A DNA stretch of 64,000 bases from Lacticaseibacillus yichunensis. Its GTDB lineage: Bacteria > Bacillota > Bacilli > Lactobacillales > Lactobacillaceae. Positions 8,348-18,200 of this stretch are shown here, one piece after another. The stretch covers positions 1-64,000 of the forward strand of contig NZ_RHOG01000007.1 in NCBI RefSeq assembly GCF_003946405.1. Reading direction: 5' to 3'. The position numbers and the translations under genes were made by a program. Position 1 is the stretch's first letter. Each line of letters starts with the position of its first letter. Below the pieces are notes generated by a model. The model saw nothing but the letters and a program-made list of their open reading frames with translations. It was not told the origin of the DNA and did not search any database.

Positions 8348-9376
8348 TCAGATCGTGAGCCCGCGCGCCTCGGCGTAGTGGGTCAAGTCCGGCCCAAGCA
8401 CGATCGGCACCTGGCGCAAGGCGCAGAGGTCTTTTGCCCCTAGCATCGCCATGAGCAGAGCGAGTTGGTCTTGCCAGGCCTGAAGATGAGCGATGGCGGC
8501 GGCTTCGCCTTCCTGGACCAGCCAGTGCAGGACCTGTCCGGCGATGCCGACCGCACTGGCGCCGAGCCGCAGCGCCTTGAGAATATCCAGCGGGGACCGC
8601 ACGCCCCCGGTTGCCAGGATGGTGAGGCCGTCAACAGCCGTGGCTTCAAGCAGCGATTCGCAGGTGGTCTGGCCGAAGTCTTGCAGATACGCGAAGTCGC
8701 GAGCCGGCCGCCGCAGATTCTCAACTTGGGCAAAATTGGTCCCGCCGCGCCCGCCGATGTCGACATACCGGACACCAAGCGCTTGCAGCTTCGCGAGGCC
8801 GTCGCGGGTCATGCCAAAGCCGACTTCCTTGGCGATAACGGGCACGGAACTGGCATCCACAATTGCCGCAAGTTGCGCCGCCCAGTGAAAATCGCGTTCG
8901 CCCTCGGGCATCACCGTTTCCTGCACGGCATTGAGATGGACTTCCAGCGCGTTGGCCTGCAGCATCGCCACCGCCGCCGCCCCGGCATCGACCCCATGGC
9001 TGGTGCCGATGTTCGCCAGCAGAAAGCCGTCTGGGTCATTTTCGCGCAAGGTCGAGAAGGTGGGCGCCAGCGCTGGTTCCGCTAATGCGACGGTTTGAGA
9101 GCCGCTGGCCAGCGCCAGGCCGGTCGCGCGCGCGATGCGGCCGAGCTTCGCGTTCAGCTGCCCAGTCTGTGCAGAGCCGCCGGTCATCGCGTTGATGAAA
9201 AATGGCCAGCGCCAGCCAAACAGGTCCGGCTTCAGATCGACTTCTGCCACCGCCGTTTCCGGCAGTGGATCATGGCAGAAGCGAACCTGATCGAACCCCG
9301 CCGTCGCCGTTTGCTGGAAAGTTTTTTCCGCGAGAAAGACATGTTCGTCCTTGCGGTGTGAGCGTTCAGATTGCAT
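8348..9376 (-). CDS. fni: Type 2 isopentenyl-diphosphate delta-isomerase
   Basis: 342 aa FMN- and NADPH-dependent isomerase interconverting isopentenyl and dimethylallyl diphosphate. Visible family signatures: RKDEHVFLAEK near residue 7, FFINAMTGGS near residue 58, IGTSHG near residue 121, VDIGGRGGTNFAQVE near residue 207, and the C-terminal flavin-phosphate site ATGGVRSPLDILKALRLGA. The start lies inside the last 11 bases of mvaD, so it is coupled as third gene of the mevalonate operon. Phosphomevalonate kinase, which usually sits just before fni in lactobacilli, is absent. Confidence 0.93.
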   Translation of the reverse strand: MQSERSHRKDEHVFLAEKTFQQTATAGFDQVRFCHDPLPETAVAEVDLKPDLFGWRWPFFINAMTGGSAQTGQLNAKLGRIARATGLALASGSQTVALAEPALAPTFSTLRENDPDGFLLANIGTSHGVDAGAAAVAMLQANALEVHLNAVQETVMPEGERDFHWAAQLAAIVDASSVPVIAKEVGFGMTRDGLAKLQALGVRYVDIGGRGGTNFAQVENLRRPARDFAYLQDFGQTTCESLLEATAVDGLTILATGGVRSPLDILKALRLGASAVGIAGQVLHWLVQEGEAAAIAHLQAWQDQLALLMAMLGAKDLCALRQVPIVLGPDLTHYAEARGLTI

Positions 9377-10346
9377 CGCTTGCCTCCTTGAGAATGCGGG
9401 CAGCTGGCCCTGGCCCCGTGGTCAACAGGCGGCCGGCAAAGGAATCGGCCAGCGCGGTCACCACTGCGTCGACATAAGGCGCCAGGGTCAAGATCTTGAC
9501 GTTCGGGCCGGCATCCATCGTCGCATACGCCGGCACGCCGCTTGCCCGCAGCGCTTGCACCTTTTGCCAGGCGACCAGGGTCTCCGGTTCAAAATAAGTG
9601 AAGGAGGGCTCACTGGCCATGATCGCGGCGTGCATCTGCATGCTGCTGGCCTCGGTCAAGGCGCCGACTTGGGCAAAATCGTTGGCGGCCAAGGCGCGGA
9701 CCATTTTTTCCGCAGCCGCTTCATTGTGCTGGACCCAGGCCGGAAAATACGGGCTGGTGGCGATGGTCGCGGTCATCATTTGGCGGGAGCTGATTGCCTT
9801 GCGTCCCTGATCGACCAGCACCACGACCATTTTCAGCGGAAGCGTGGTCGCCGGCAGGGGTTCGGCAAAAGAGGTCGTGTCATCGCTGCCGCGGTGCCAG
9901 ATCGCCAGCCCGCCGAAAATCGAGCGAGAGGCAGACCCAGACCCCCGGCGTGCCAACCGCGACAGGTCCGTCGGCGTCAAGGCCAGGCCGGCTGCGCGGC
10001 TGGCGGCCAGGGCCAAGGCGGCAAAGGCCGAGGCGGAACTGGCGAGTCCGGCGGCGGTCGGGACGTGGTTGAGTGAGCGGACATGGGCATGAGCAGTTGT
10101 CCCGCTTTGGGCGCGGACGAGATCCAAAAACGCGCTGATCTTGCCGGCTGGTCGCACCTCGCCGTTCAGTGAAAACGTGTCTGCAGCAAGGGTCGGGTCG
10201 AATTCGACGGTCGTATCGGTGTACAGGTCAGCCAGGGTCAACGAGACAGAGCTGGTGTAAGGCAAGATCAGTTTCGCATCCCGTTTGCCCCAGTATTTGA
10301 TCAAGGCGATATTGGTGTGGGCGCGAGCCGTTACGGCGTGGGTCAT
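9366..10346 (-). CDS. mvaD: Diphosphomevalonate decarboxylase
   Basis: 326 aa GHMP-superfamily enzyme making isopentenyl diphosphate from mevalonate diphosphate with ATP. Signatures: AHTNIALIKYWGKRD at residue 9, VPTAAGLASSASAFAALA near residue 90 (ATP-binding loop), and a C-terminal ATMDAGPNVKIL with the catalytic aspartate region. Its ATG overlaps the mvk stop as ATGA, and its stop overlaps the fni start. Both joins are tight, leaving no room for another gene. Confidence 0.95.
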   Translation of the reverse strand: MTHAVTARAHTNIALIKYWGKRDAKLILPYTSSVSLTLADLYTDTTVEFDPTLAADTFSLNGEVRPAGKISAFLDLVRAQSGTTAHAHVRSLNHVPTAAGLASSASAFAALALAASRAAGLALTPTDLSRLARRGSGSASRSIFGGLAIWHRGSDDTTSFAEPLPATTLPLKMVVVLVDQGRKAISSRQMMTATIATSPYFPAWVQHNEAAAEKMVRALAANDFAQVGALTEASSMQMHAAIMASEPSFTYFEPETLVAWQKVQALRASGVPAYATMDAGPNVKILTLAPYVDAVVTALADSFAGRLLTTGPGPAARILKEASDAI

Positions 10347-11293
10347 GACGGATCCTCACTTTCTACAAGGTCGTATTGCCAGGTGGTGGTTGCCCCGGCG
10401 GCTTCAAGGGCGCGGCGCAAGTGGACGGCTTGGGCAGGCGCTTTGGTTAAGGCAATCATGCAGCCGCCTTGTCCGCTGCCGGTGAGCTTGGCCCCAAGCG
10501 CCCCGGCATTGAGGGCGGCCGCCACCAGTTGATTGAGGGCGGGAGAGCTGACGCCGAGCTGACGCAATGCGTTTTGGCTGATTGTCAGCTGCCGGCCAAG
10601 CAGCGGCAAGTCATCCTGGGCAAGCGCAAGCGCCGCCTGGCTGGTCGCCTGACCAATCGCCTCGATCAGTGGCTGATAGTGCGCTGGGTCCTGAGTCAAT
10701 TTGGCGGCGACACTGGCGACGGCAGTTTTGGTTTGGCCGGGCACGCCGGTATCGGCGATCACCAGGCTCCCTGTTGTAGGAAAATCGATCGGCGTTGGCG
10801 CCTGGCCGCGCACAAACCATTGCGGGGCTGTGGCGCTGGCCGTGGCGGCGTCCAGCCCGCTGGGATTGCCGTGGATGATGCGCTCGGAGACGTTGGCCCA
10901 GTTGAGCAGGCTGTCGTGGGGCAACGGGGCATCGAAGGCCTGATACACGGCGCGGATAATGGCGACGGCGGTGGCTGCGGACGACCCCATCCCGCGTTCG
11001 GGCGGGAGCATACTGCTGATGGCCAGGTCAAACCCTTGCGCCGGCGCCTCAAAAAAGGTCAACAGGCGCCTGATCAGCGTCGCGATACCCGCAAATGGGG
11101 TCTGCGCGGCGTCGGCTAAACTGCCTTGATAAAAGATCGAGGCGATCTGCTGGCGGTCGTCCGTTCGTGGGATCAGCGTTGCGGTGACCGTCAGTGAGCG
11201 AATCGGCAGGGCGATCGCGGGTTGTTGATAGACCACCGCGTGTTCGCCGATCAATATGATTTTTGCATACGAGATACCTTGGCTTTTTCTCAT
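10343..11293 (-). CDS. mvk: Mevalonate kinase
   Basis: 316 aa GHMP kinase, first gene of the minus-strand mevalonate operon; it phosphorylates mevalonate at the 5 position. Signatures: KIILIGEHAVVYQQPAIA near residue 10, PPERGMGSSAATAVA near residue 93, HGNPSGLDAA near residue 139, and LTGSGQGGCMIAL near residue 273. These are mevalonate kinase and not phosphomevalonate kinase patterns (for example EHAVVY and NPSGLD). The ATG is preceded by AAGGAGCAGCTG. It diverges from rexB across 151 bases that hold a TATCAT -10 candidate on the minus strand. Confidence 0.93.
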   Translation of the reverse strand: MRKSQGISYAKIILIGEHAVVYQQPAIALPIRSLTVTATLIPRTDDRQQIASIFYQGSLADAAQTPFAGIATLIRRLLTFFEAPAQGFDLAISSMLPPERGMGSSAATAVAIIRAVYQAFDAPLPHDSLLNWANVSERIIHGNPSGLDAATASATAPQWFVRGQAPTPIDFPTTGSLVIADTGVPGQTKTAVASVAAKLTQDPAHYQPLIEAIGQATSQAALALAQDDLPLLGRQLTISQNALRQLGVSSPALNQLVAAALNAGALGAKLTGSGQGGCMIALTKAPAQAVHLRRALEAAGATTTWQYDLVESEDPS

Positions 11294-11444
11294 CAGCTGC
11301 TCCTTATTTGTCGCTTTAAATGATACCCCAAAGGCCGCGTAGACTCTAGCAAGTTATGCTACACTTAAACCAAACTCAACCTACTGCGGCGCAATTTATG
11401 GACGACCGACGCGGCCGCAGCGAGGCCGAAACGAGGGTGGCAAA

Positions 11445-14400
11445 ATGACGGAACCAAATGCCTTACAATTGATCATTGGCACCGCGGCGGCGGATCATGA
11501 ACGGGCGATCGCCGATGACGTGGCCAACGTACTGGCGGCGCATCCCCATGCACGGATTTTTTACCTGGTGCCCAATCATGTGAAATATGAGGCGGAGATC
11601 GCGCTGCTAAAGCGCTTGCGCGGAAACAACACCGGGGTCTTTGCCTCCGACGCAGTGCAGACGCTGTCGTTTTCGCGCCTGGCGTGGTTTTTTCTCAAGG
11701 ACAGTCCGGCGTATCGCCAGCCCCGGCTGGATGCCACCGCAAACACGATGATCGTGGCCGACATTTTGGCCAGCCACAAGCAGGCGCTGCAGGTCTATCC
11801 AAGTGAGATCAGCAAACCCGGCTTTGTCGCGCAGCTGGCCCAGCAATTGGGTGAGCTGCAAATGGGCCGCATCACCGCCGATGTGCTCACCGCAGTCGAA
11901 GCCGGCGTCGACACGCAGCATCAGGCGAAAATTCATGACCTTGCGCTACTGCTCCGCGCCTATGAACAGCAAACGGCGACCTACACGACCAATGCGGGGC
12001 TTTTGAATGTATTGATCGCGGATCTGCGCAAGCGCGATCTGTCGCAGACCTATTTTTACCTGGATCACTTTAATGAGCTGGCGGCAAGCGAATTGCAACT
12101 GGTGCAGACGCTGATCGCCCGTGCGGCCAAGGTGACCGTGGCGCTGACAATGGCGGATGGCCAGTTGACGGCCGCCCAACAGAGCCTGTTTCGGCCGGCG
12201 CTGACGCTGCGCCGGCGCCTAGTCGCGGGGCTGCCAGACGGAATGGGCGTCGCCACCACTGTTGCGCCACTGCGCGATGATCTGAGCGCTGGTATCCTGC
12301 AGCTGGATCAGTTCTGGCAGGCACCGGGGCAACGGGCGACCCAGCCGGCCCATGACAACATTCAGGTGGTCAAGGCAACGGATGCCTATCAGGAACTGCG
12401 GACAGTCGCGCGCAAGATTCAGCAGGCGGTGCATGGCGGCAAGCGGTACCGGGACTTTTTGATCATCGCGCGGCGGCTGGCCCCATACCGCGATATCATT
12501 GCGCCAATCATGCAGGATTATCAGATTCCTTATTTTGCCGACCGTGAGCACCCGATGACAGACCATCCCCTGGTTGCACTGATCGACAGTGTGTGTGACC
12601 TCTTTTTGAATGGCTTTCAGTATCAAGATGTGATGCGCTTTTTGCGGACGGAGCTTGTGCGCCCGGGTGACTTGTCTCTGGCGGCCTATCGCGAGGCGGT
12701 CGACATCACGGATAATCACCTGCTGCGCACGGGCATCAGCGGCCGGCGCGCCTGGTTTGACGACAAGCCTTGGCGCTATTTCAACCGCCCACCGAAGGAC
12801 GAAGATGAGGCGGCGGAGCAGGCAGACCCTGAGGCGGAAAAAACGGCGCAGCTGGCGGCCATCCATCAGCATCTTCGCACAGTGCTCACCCCGCTGGCAG
12901 ACTTGTTGAAGCAGCCTGAGTTGACCGGGCTTCAGCTGGCTCAGGGACTGATGAATTGGCTCGTGGATGTTGGCGTCACCGAGCGGCTGGCGGAATGGGC
13001 CGGTGCGGCCGAGGAACGCCTGGATCCAGCGTCGGCTGCGGCGGGGCAGCAGGCCTGGCAGACCTTCACCGGCATCGTGGATGCGTATGCGGCAATCGCC
13101 CAGACCTCAGCGGATGTGGCGGCGCTGACGGCAGGCGACGCGCCTGGCGAGACCGGTGATGCGGCTGTCGGCACCTCTGGCAAGGCGACGGCGCTGCTGG
13201 CCAGTTTTCAGACGTTGCTTGACGCCGGCTTCAGTGGCGCCAGTTTCACCCAGATTCCGGCGACGCTTGATCAGGTGACGATCTCTGAGACCGCCATGGC
13301 CCGGCGCGCCAAATTTGACACGGTGTTCGTGATCGGCGCCACGGATGCGGCCATGCCCGAGGTGCCAAGCGACACCGCGGTGCTCAACGCCGCCGATCGT
13401 CAGGCCCTTCAGCAGGGACTGGATGCGCTGCAGGCCAGTGATGCGGAGAATAGCCAGCTCCAGTCCGTCTTTTTGCCCGAGACCGGCGCCAGCAAAGCCC
13501 TTGGCGATCCGTTCATCAACTATGTGGCGGAAATGGCGGCGACCCGCAACTTGATCATGTCCTACTCGACCAACGGGGAAGAGGCCAACAACGCCTCGCC
13601 ATATCTACTGCAGCTGGCGGCCAGCCAAGGCATCGATGTGAAAAAGGGCCTGCCGGTTTGGGGCGAGCTCACGCCAGCCACCGGCGTCGCAGAGGCGGCG
13701 GGGACCGCGCGGAGTTTGCTCAGCGACTGGGTCGTGATCGCACGGCAGGCCCCACATGCGATTCCACAGGCATGGGAAACGGCCTACCATGCGATCGCCG
13801 CGTGGTTGGCCCAAGCTGGCGCGCGTCAGACGGCAGAGCTGCCTGTGTCATTGCCGGGGCAGCTGCGCGAGGCGATCGCGTATCAAAACGCGGTCCAGAA
13901 TCTCCGTCCGGAAACGGCGCGGGCCCTTTATTCCACCGAACTGAACGCCTCGATCTCGCAACTTCAGTCGTTTTACAGCAATCCGTATGAATACTTTTTG
14001 ACGTATGGCTTGCGGCTTCAGGAGCGGCCTGAGTTTGAATTGACGCCGGCGGATTATGGCAGTTTTTATCATGCCGTGATGGATGGTGTGATGAAGGCGT
14101 TGGCGGATAAAAAAATGCTGCTGACACTGGACGACGCTGCGCTGAAACAGGCGATCGCCGTGCAGATCACCCAGATCATTCAGGATTTTCCCGTGTATCG
14201 TATTTTCACCGATGAGGGCTTCACGAACAGCCGGCACATGGCTTATTTAAAGGCGCACATCGCCGAGATGTTGCTGCGGGAATTTAAGGTGATTCAATTC
14301 CAGCTGGCCAGCTCTGGCTTCACCAATTGGAACACGGAGATTCTGTTTGCCCCTCGAGGCCGGCAGCCGCTTCTGCCGCCGGTCACGTTGACCACGGAAA

Positions 14401-15248
14401 AAGGCCGGCGCGTCGCCGTGCGCGGCAAAATCGACCGACTCGACACGAAAGTTTTTGATGATGGCACCGGGGCGGCCCGTTATTTGGTGCTGGATTACAA
14501 GAGTTCGACCCACGATTTCACGCCTTACGAAGCGTATTACGGGCTGAATCTGCAGCTGTTGACGTATCTGGATGCTGTCGAGTCGGCAGTCGCCAAGGGA
14601 AAACTGCCAGCGCTGGCTGATAGCCGACCCGGCGGCGCCTTTTACCTGATGTTCGACCAGCCGCTGATCAAATACGCGGATCTTAAGGACCTTGCGCCGC
14701 TCAGCGAACAGGCCCAGCGCCAGACGCAATTGCTTGAGGCCGCGGCCCCGCAGACGCAAAAGCAATACCGGTTGAAGGGGTTTGTGGTCCTGCCAGATGA
14801 GATCGCGAATCAAGACGAGGCGCTGGCTAGTTACCTCAGCAATTTTGCCGATGATCTCGTGCCTGGCAGTACCTCGCTGGTCGTGCCGCTTTCGCTCAAT
14901 CAAGACAAGACGATCAAGGGGGCCACGGTCAAGGATGGGTCGCGTGGGGCGAAGATTCACACCTTTTTCACCCAACGCGAGCTCGACCGCTGGATCCAGC
15001 ACGATCGCAAGCTGATCACCCAGGCCGCCGACAACATCCTGGACGGCGTCATCACGCTGGCGCCGCTGGACATCAATGGCTCCGGCGCCCGGTTTATCGC
15101 GCGCAGCCCGTATCAAGCGGTCATGCGCTTTGATGCCGCGACCGGGGCGGACCATTACAACACCCAGCCGGCGAAAAATACGGTGCAGATCCTCGAGTTA
15201 CTGAAGCAAGAAAGCGCTGGAAAGGACGGCGAAGACGATGGCCAATAA
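11445..15248 (+). CDS. rexB: ATP-dependent helicase/nuclease subunit RexB (AddB type)
   Basis: 1267 aa, the AddB/RexB partner of the double-strand-break end-processing enzyme. The N-terminal UvrD-like region starts with LQLIIGTAAADHERAIADDV and YLVPNHVKYEAEIALL; in the RexB branch the Walker A here is degenerate (GTAAADHERA rather than GxxGxGKT). The C-terminal nuclease motif is KIDRLDT followed by YLVLDYKSS near residue 1020. There are no obvious Fe-S cysteines, as expected for RexB of lactic acid bacteria. It overlaps rexA by 11 bases. A TACACT -10 candidate lies at 11360-11365. Confidence 0.94.
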   Translation: MTEPNALQLIIGTAAADHERAIADDVANVLAAHPHARIFYLVPNHVKYEAEIALLKRLRGNNTGVFASDAVQTLSFSRLAWFFLKDSPAYRQPRLDATANTMIVADILASHKQALQVYPSEISKPGFVAQLAQQLGELQMGRITADVLTAVEAGVDTQHQAKIHDLALLLRAYEQQTATYTTNAGLLNVLIADLRKRDLSQTYFYLDHFNELAASELQLVQTLIARAAKVTVALTMADGQLTAAQQSLFRPALTLRRRLVAGLPDGMGVATTVAPLRDDLSAGILQLDQFWQAPGQRATQPAHDNIQVVKATDAYQELRTVARKIQQAVHGGKRYRDFLIIARRLAPYRDIIAPIMQDYQIPYFADREHPMTDHPLVALIDSVCDLFLNGFQYQDVMRFLRTELVRPGDLSLAAYREAVDITDNHLLRTGISGRRAWFDDKPWRYFNRPPKDEDEAAEQADPEAEKTAQLAAIHQHLRTVLTPLADLLKQPELTGLQLAQGLMNWLVDVGVTERLAEWAGAAEERLDPASAAAGQQAWQTFTGIVDAYAAIAQTSADVAALTAGDAPGETGDAAVGTSGKATALLASFQTLLDAGFSGASFTQIPATLDQVTISETAMARRAKFDTVFVIGATDAAMPEVPSDTAVLNAADRQALQQGLDALQASDAENSQLQSVFLPETGASKALGDPFINYVAEMAATRNLIMSYSTNGEEANNASPYLLQLAASQGIDVKKGLPVWGELTPATGVAEAAGTARSLLSDWVVIARQAPHAIPQAWETAYHAIAAWLAQAGARQTAELPVSLPGQLREAIAYQNAVQNLRPETARALYSTELNASISQLQSFYSNPYEYFLTYGLRLQERPEFELTPADYGSFYHAVMDGVMKALADKKMLLTLDDAALKQAIAVQITQIIQDFPVYRIFTDEGFTNSRHMAYLKAHIAEMLLREFKVIQFQLASSGFTNWNTEILFAPRGRQPLLPPVTLTTEKGRRVAVRGKIDRLDTKVFDDGTGAARYLVLDYKSSTHDFTPYEAYYGLNLQLLTYLDAVESAVAKGKLPALADSRPGGAFYLMFDQPLIKYADLKDLAPLSEQAQRQTQLLEAAAPQTQKQYRLKGFVVLPDEIANQDEALASYLSNFADDLVPGSTSLVVPLSLNQDKTIKGATVKDGSRGAKIHTFFTQRELDRWIQHDRKLITQAADNILDGVITLAPLDINGSGARFIARSPYQAVMRFDAATGADHYNTQPAKNTVQILELLKQESAGKDGEDDGQ

Positions 15249-18200
15249 TATTTCACCAGAAAAGATTCCCGCGATCTTGCATGGGACCTTCAAACCAGGA
15301 GACCCGCAGCACCGTCATGACGTGCTCGTCTCGGCATCGGCTGGCAGTGGGAAAACGTTTGTGCTTGTGCAGCGTATTTTGCGGCAGCTGATCGATGGGG
15401 CGGAGCTGGACCGTATGCTGATTGTGACGTTCACCAAGGCCGCTGCCGCGGAAATGCGCACGCGTATCGAAAAGGAGCTAAAGGCCACGCTGCGGGCATC
15501 GGATGAAACCGCTCGGGCTGGCAAGGTCGTGCCGGAAACAGAGACGCAGGTCGGCCTGCCGCTGACTGAGGCGCAAAAGAGCCACATCCAGGCGCAAATC
15601 GACAAAATGACCAGCAGCTGGATCATGACCATCGACGCCTTTTCACAGCGCGTGGTGCAAAGCTACTATTATGTGATCGGGCTGGACCCGAGTTTTCGTA
15701 TTCTCAGCGACGAAACGGAAGAGGCGATGCTCAAGCAGCGTGTTTGGGAACAGACTCGCGACCATTTTTATGAGGCAGATGGCGTTGCGGCGCATCCATT
15801 CGCGGATCTTGAGGCCAATTTTTACAGCAAAGGCGACGCGGGGCACGATGGGCTGGGCGGCATCGTTGATCAGCTTCTGACGTTTGCGATGAGCACCCAG
15901 CAGCCGACCAACTGGCTGGCGCATCTCGCGGATGGCTATCAGCCGGAAAAAGTCGCGGCGCAGTTTCAAAATGAACTGTGGCCTGCGATTCACGAGATCC
16001 TGACCGGCGCGGTCGCCAAGCTCAATGTGTTGCGCACGGAACTGGCAGACGCTTTTGCGGACCGTAAGCCGACCGACACGATGAAAGCCGCGGTTGAAGG
16101 AATCCAGCGCTTTGCGGGGATGGTCGCGGGGCTGCCGGATCAGCCGGATTACGCGACGGTGTGGACCGCGCTGCATCCGGCCGCTACGTATTTTTCCACT
16201 TGGCCCTATGGCACGAAAAAGGATGAGACCCGCAAAGCGTTGCTCGCGGGGCAAAAAGCGCGACGCGACGCGATCGCGGCGGAACTCAAGACCATCACGG
16301 ATGGCCCGCTTCAATTGGCGCCGGCCGACCGCGATTACGTGGCCGGGCCTGCCGCCGCGCTGATGACCACCCTGGCGGATGTCGCGTTGTGGTACGCCGA
16401 TGCCTTACTCAAGGAAAAAGAGCGCCAGCATCTCGCCGGGTTTGGCGACATTGAGCAATATGCGCTGCAGATTTTAACGGTCAGTGACACGGTCGCGCAA
16501 AATTACCAGGCGCAATTTGACCTCGTCATGATCGACGAATATCAGGACACCAATGGCCTCCAGGAAGCGCTGCTCAGCCGGGTGGCGGCCCAGAAGCCGG
16601 GCAATCGCTTCATGGTCGGGGATGTGAAGCAGAGCATTTATGGGTTCCGGTTGGCGGATCCGAGCCTGTTTATGACCAAGTATCAGTCGTATCCCAAACT
16701 TGCCGCGGATCAGCCTGCTGACAATGAACTGATCTTGCTGCCGAGCAATTTTCGCTCGACAAATAACGTGCTGACCTTCATCAACATGCTGTTTGCCCAG
16801 ATCATGGATCAGGAAGTCGGCGAGCTGGATTACGACCAGGACGCTGAGCTGAAATTCGGGAGCAGTGACTCGCTGCCGACCGATCTGGCAGGGGATGCCC
16901 AGGCGAAGGCCACGTTGCTGTTGGTCGCCCAGGAGGATTCGGCCGAAGACGACCCGAACGCTTCGACGGCTGCGGGTTCCGAGGATGCCGCGAGCGCCGA
17001 GACTGCCGATGCGGATGCGGCGGACGACAACGCCGAAGATGCGGCGGCCATCGCCAAGGATCAGGCGCAGGCTCAGGCGGTGATCGCAAAGATCCTGACG
17101 ATCGTCCACAACCCGGAATATCAATTGTATGACCGTGTGGATGACCCAGCCGCAGAGCTGACGGCGCAGAATTGGCCACATCGGGAGGTCGACTACAAAG
17201 ACATCGCTATTTTGGCCTCGACGCGTGGCAACAATATCACCCTGCAAAGCGAATTTGCGAAGGCAGGGGTGCCGATTTTGATTCCGGATGCGAAGAACTA
17301 CTTTAAGACCACCGAGCTGATGGTGATGCTGTCGCTGTTGCGCATCATCGACAACCCGAAACAGGACATCCCGCTGGCTGCGGTGTTGCGCTCGCCGCTT
17401 GTCGCGCTGTCGGCCGATGAAATGGCCACGATTCGCTTGGCAGCCAAGGCGCGCCCGTATTATTACGACGCGCTGGCTGTTTTCCAAGCGGATCCGGCCA
17501 CGCAGGAGACACCGCTGGGCAAAAAGTTGACTCGGTTCTTTGCGCTACTCGCGGATCTTCGCGATTATGCGCGGGAACATGCGCTGGTCGACCTGATCTG
17601 GCACATTTATTCACTGACCGGCTTCCTCGATTACGTCGGGGGTATGCCGGGCGGTAATCAGCGCCAGGTCAATCTCCGCGCACTGGCCAGCCGCGCCGCC
17701 GCCTATGAAGCAAATGGCTTCAAGGGCTTGTTCGCGTTTGTCCGGTTCATCGAGCAGATGCAGAAAAAGGACAAGGACCTCGACACCCCGGTCAGCTTAG
17801 CAGACGGTGAAGACGCAGTGCGCCTGATGACCATTCATGGGTCAAAAGGGCTGGAATTTCCGATCGTCTTTTTGCTAGATGCCGACCACGGCTTCAACAT
17901 GCGCGACACCACGGCGCCAATCATCGCGACGAAAAATGCGGTCGGGTTGAAATTCAATGATCCCGCGACCCAGATCACCTTCACGACACCGCAATATGCG
18001 CAGGCCGCCGAAGCCAAACGCAAGCAGCTGTTGGCTGAGGAAATGCGCAAGCTCTACGTCGCGTTGACGCGGGCGGGCCAGCGCCTGTTCATCGTCGCGA
18101 TGGGCAAGAAGGAAAAATTGTTGCCCAAATGGCGGGCTGCGGCAGAGGCCAGTGAGGAGAGCTTGCTGCCAAGCCTGCAACGCGGCACCGCCAAAAACTT

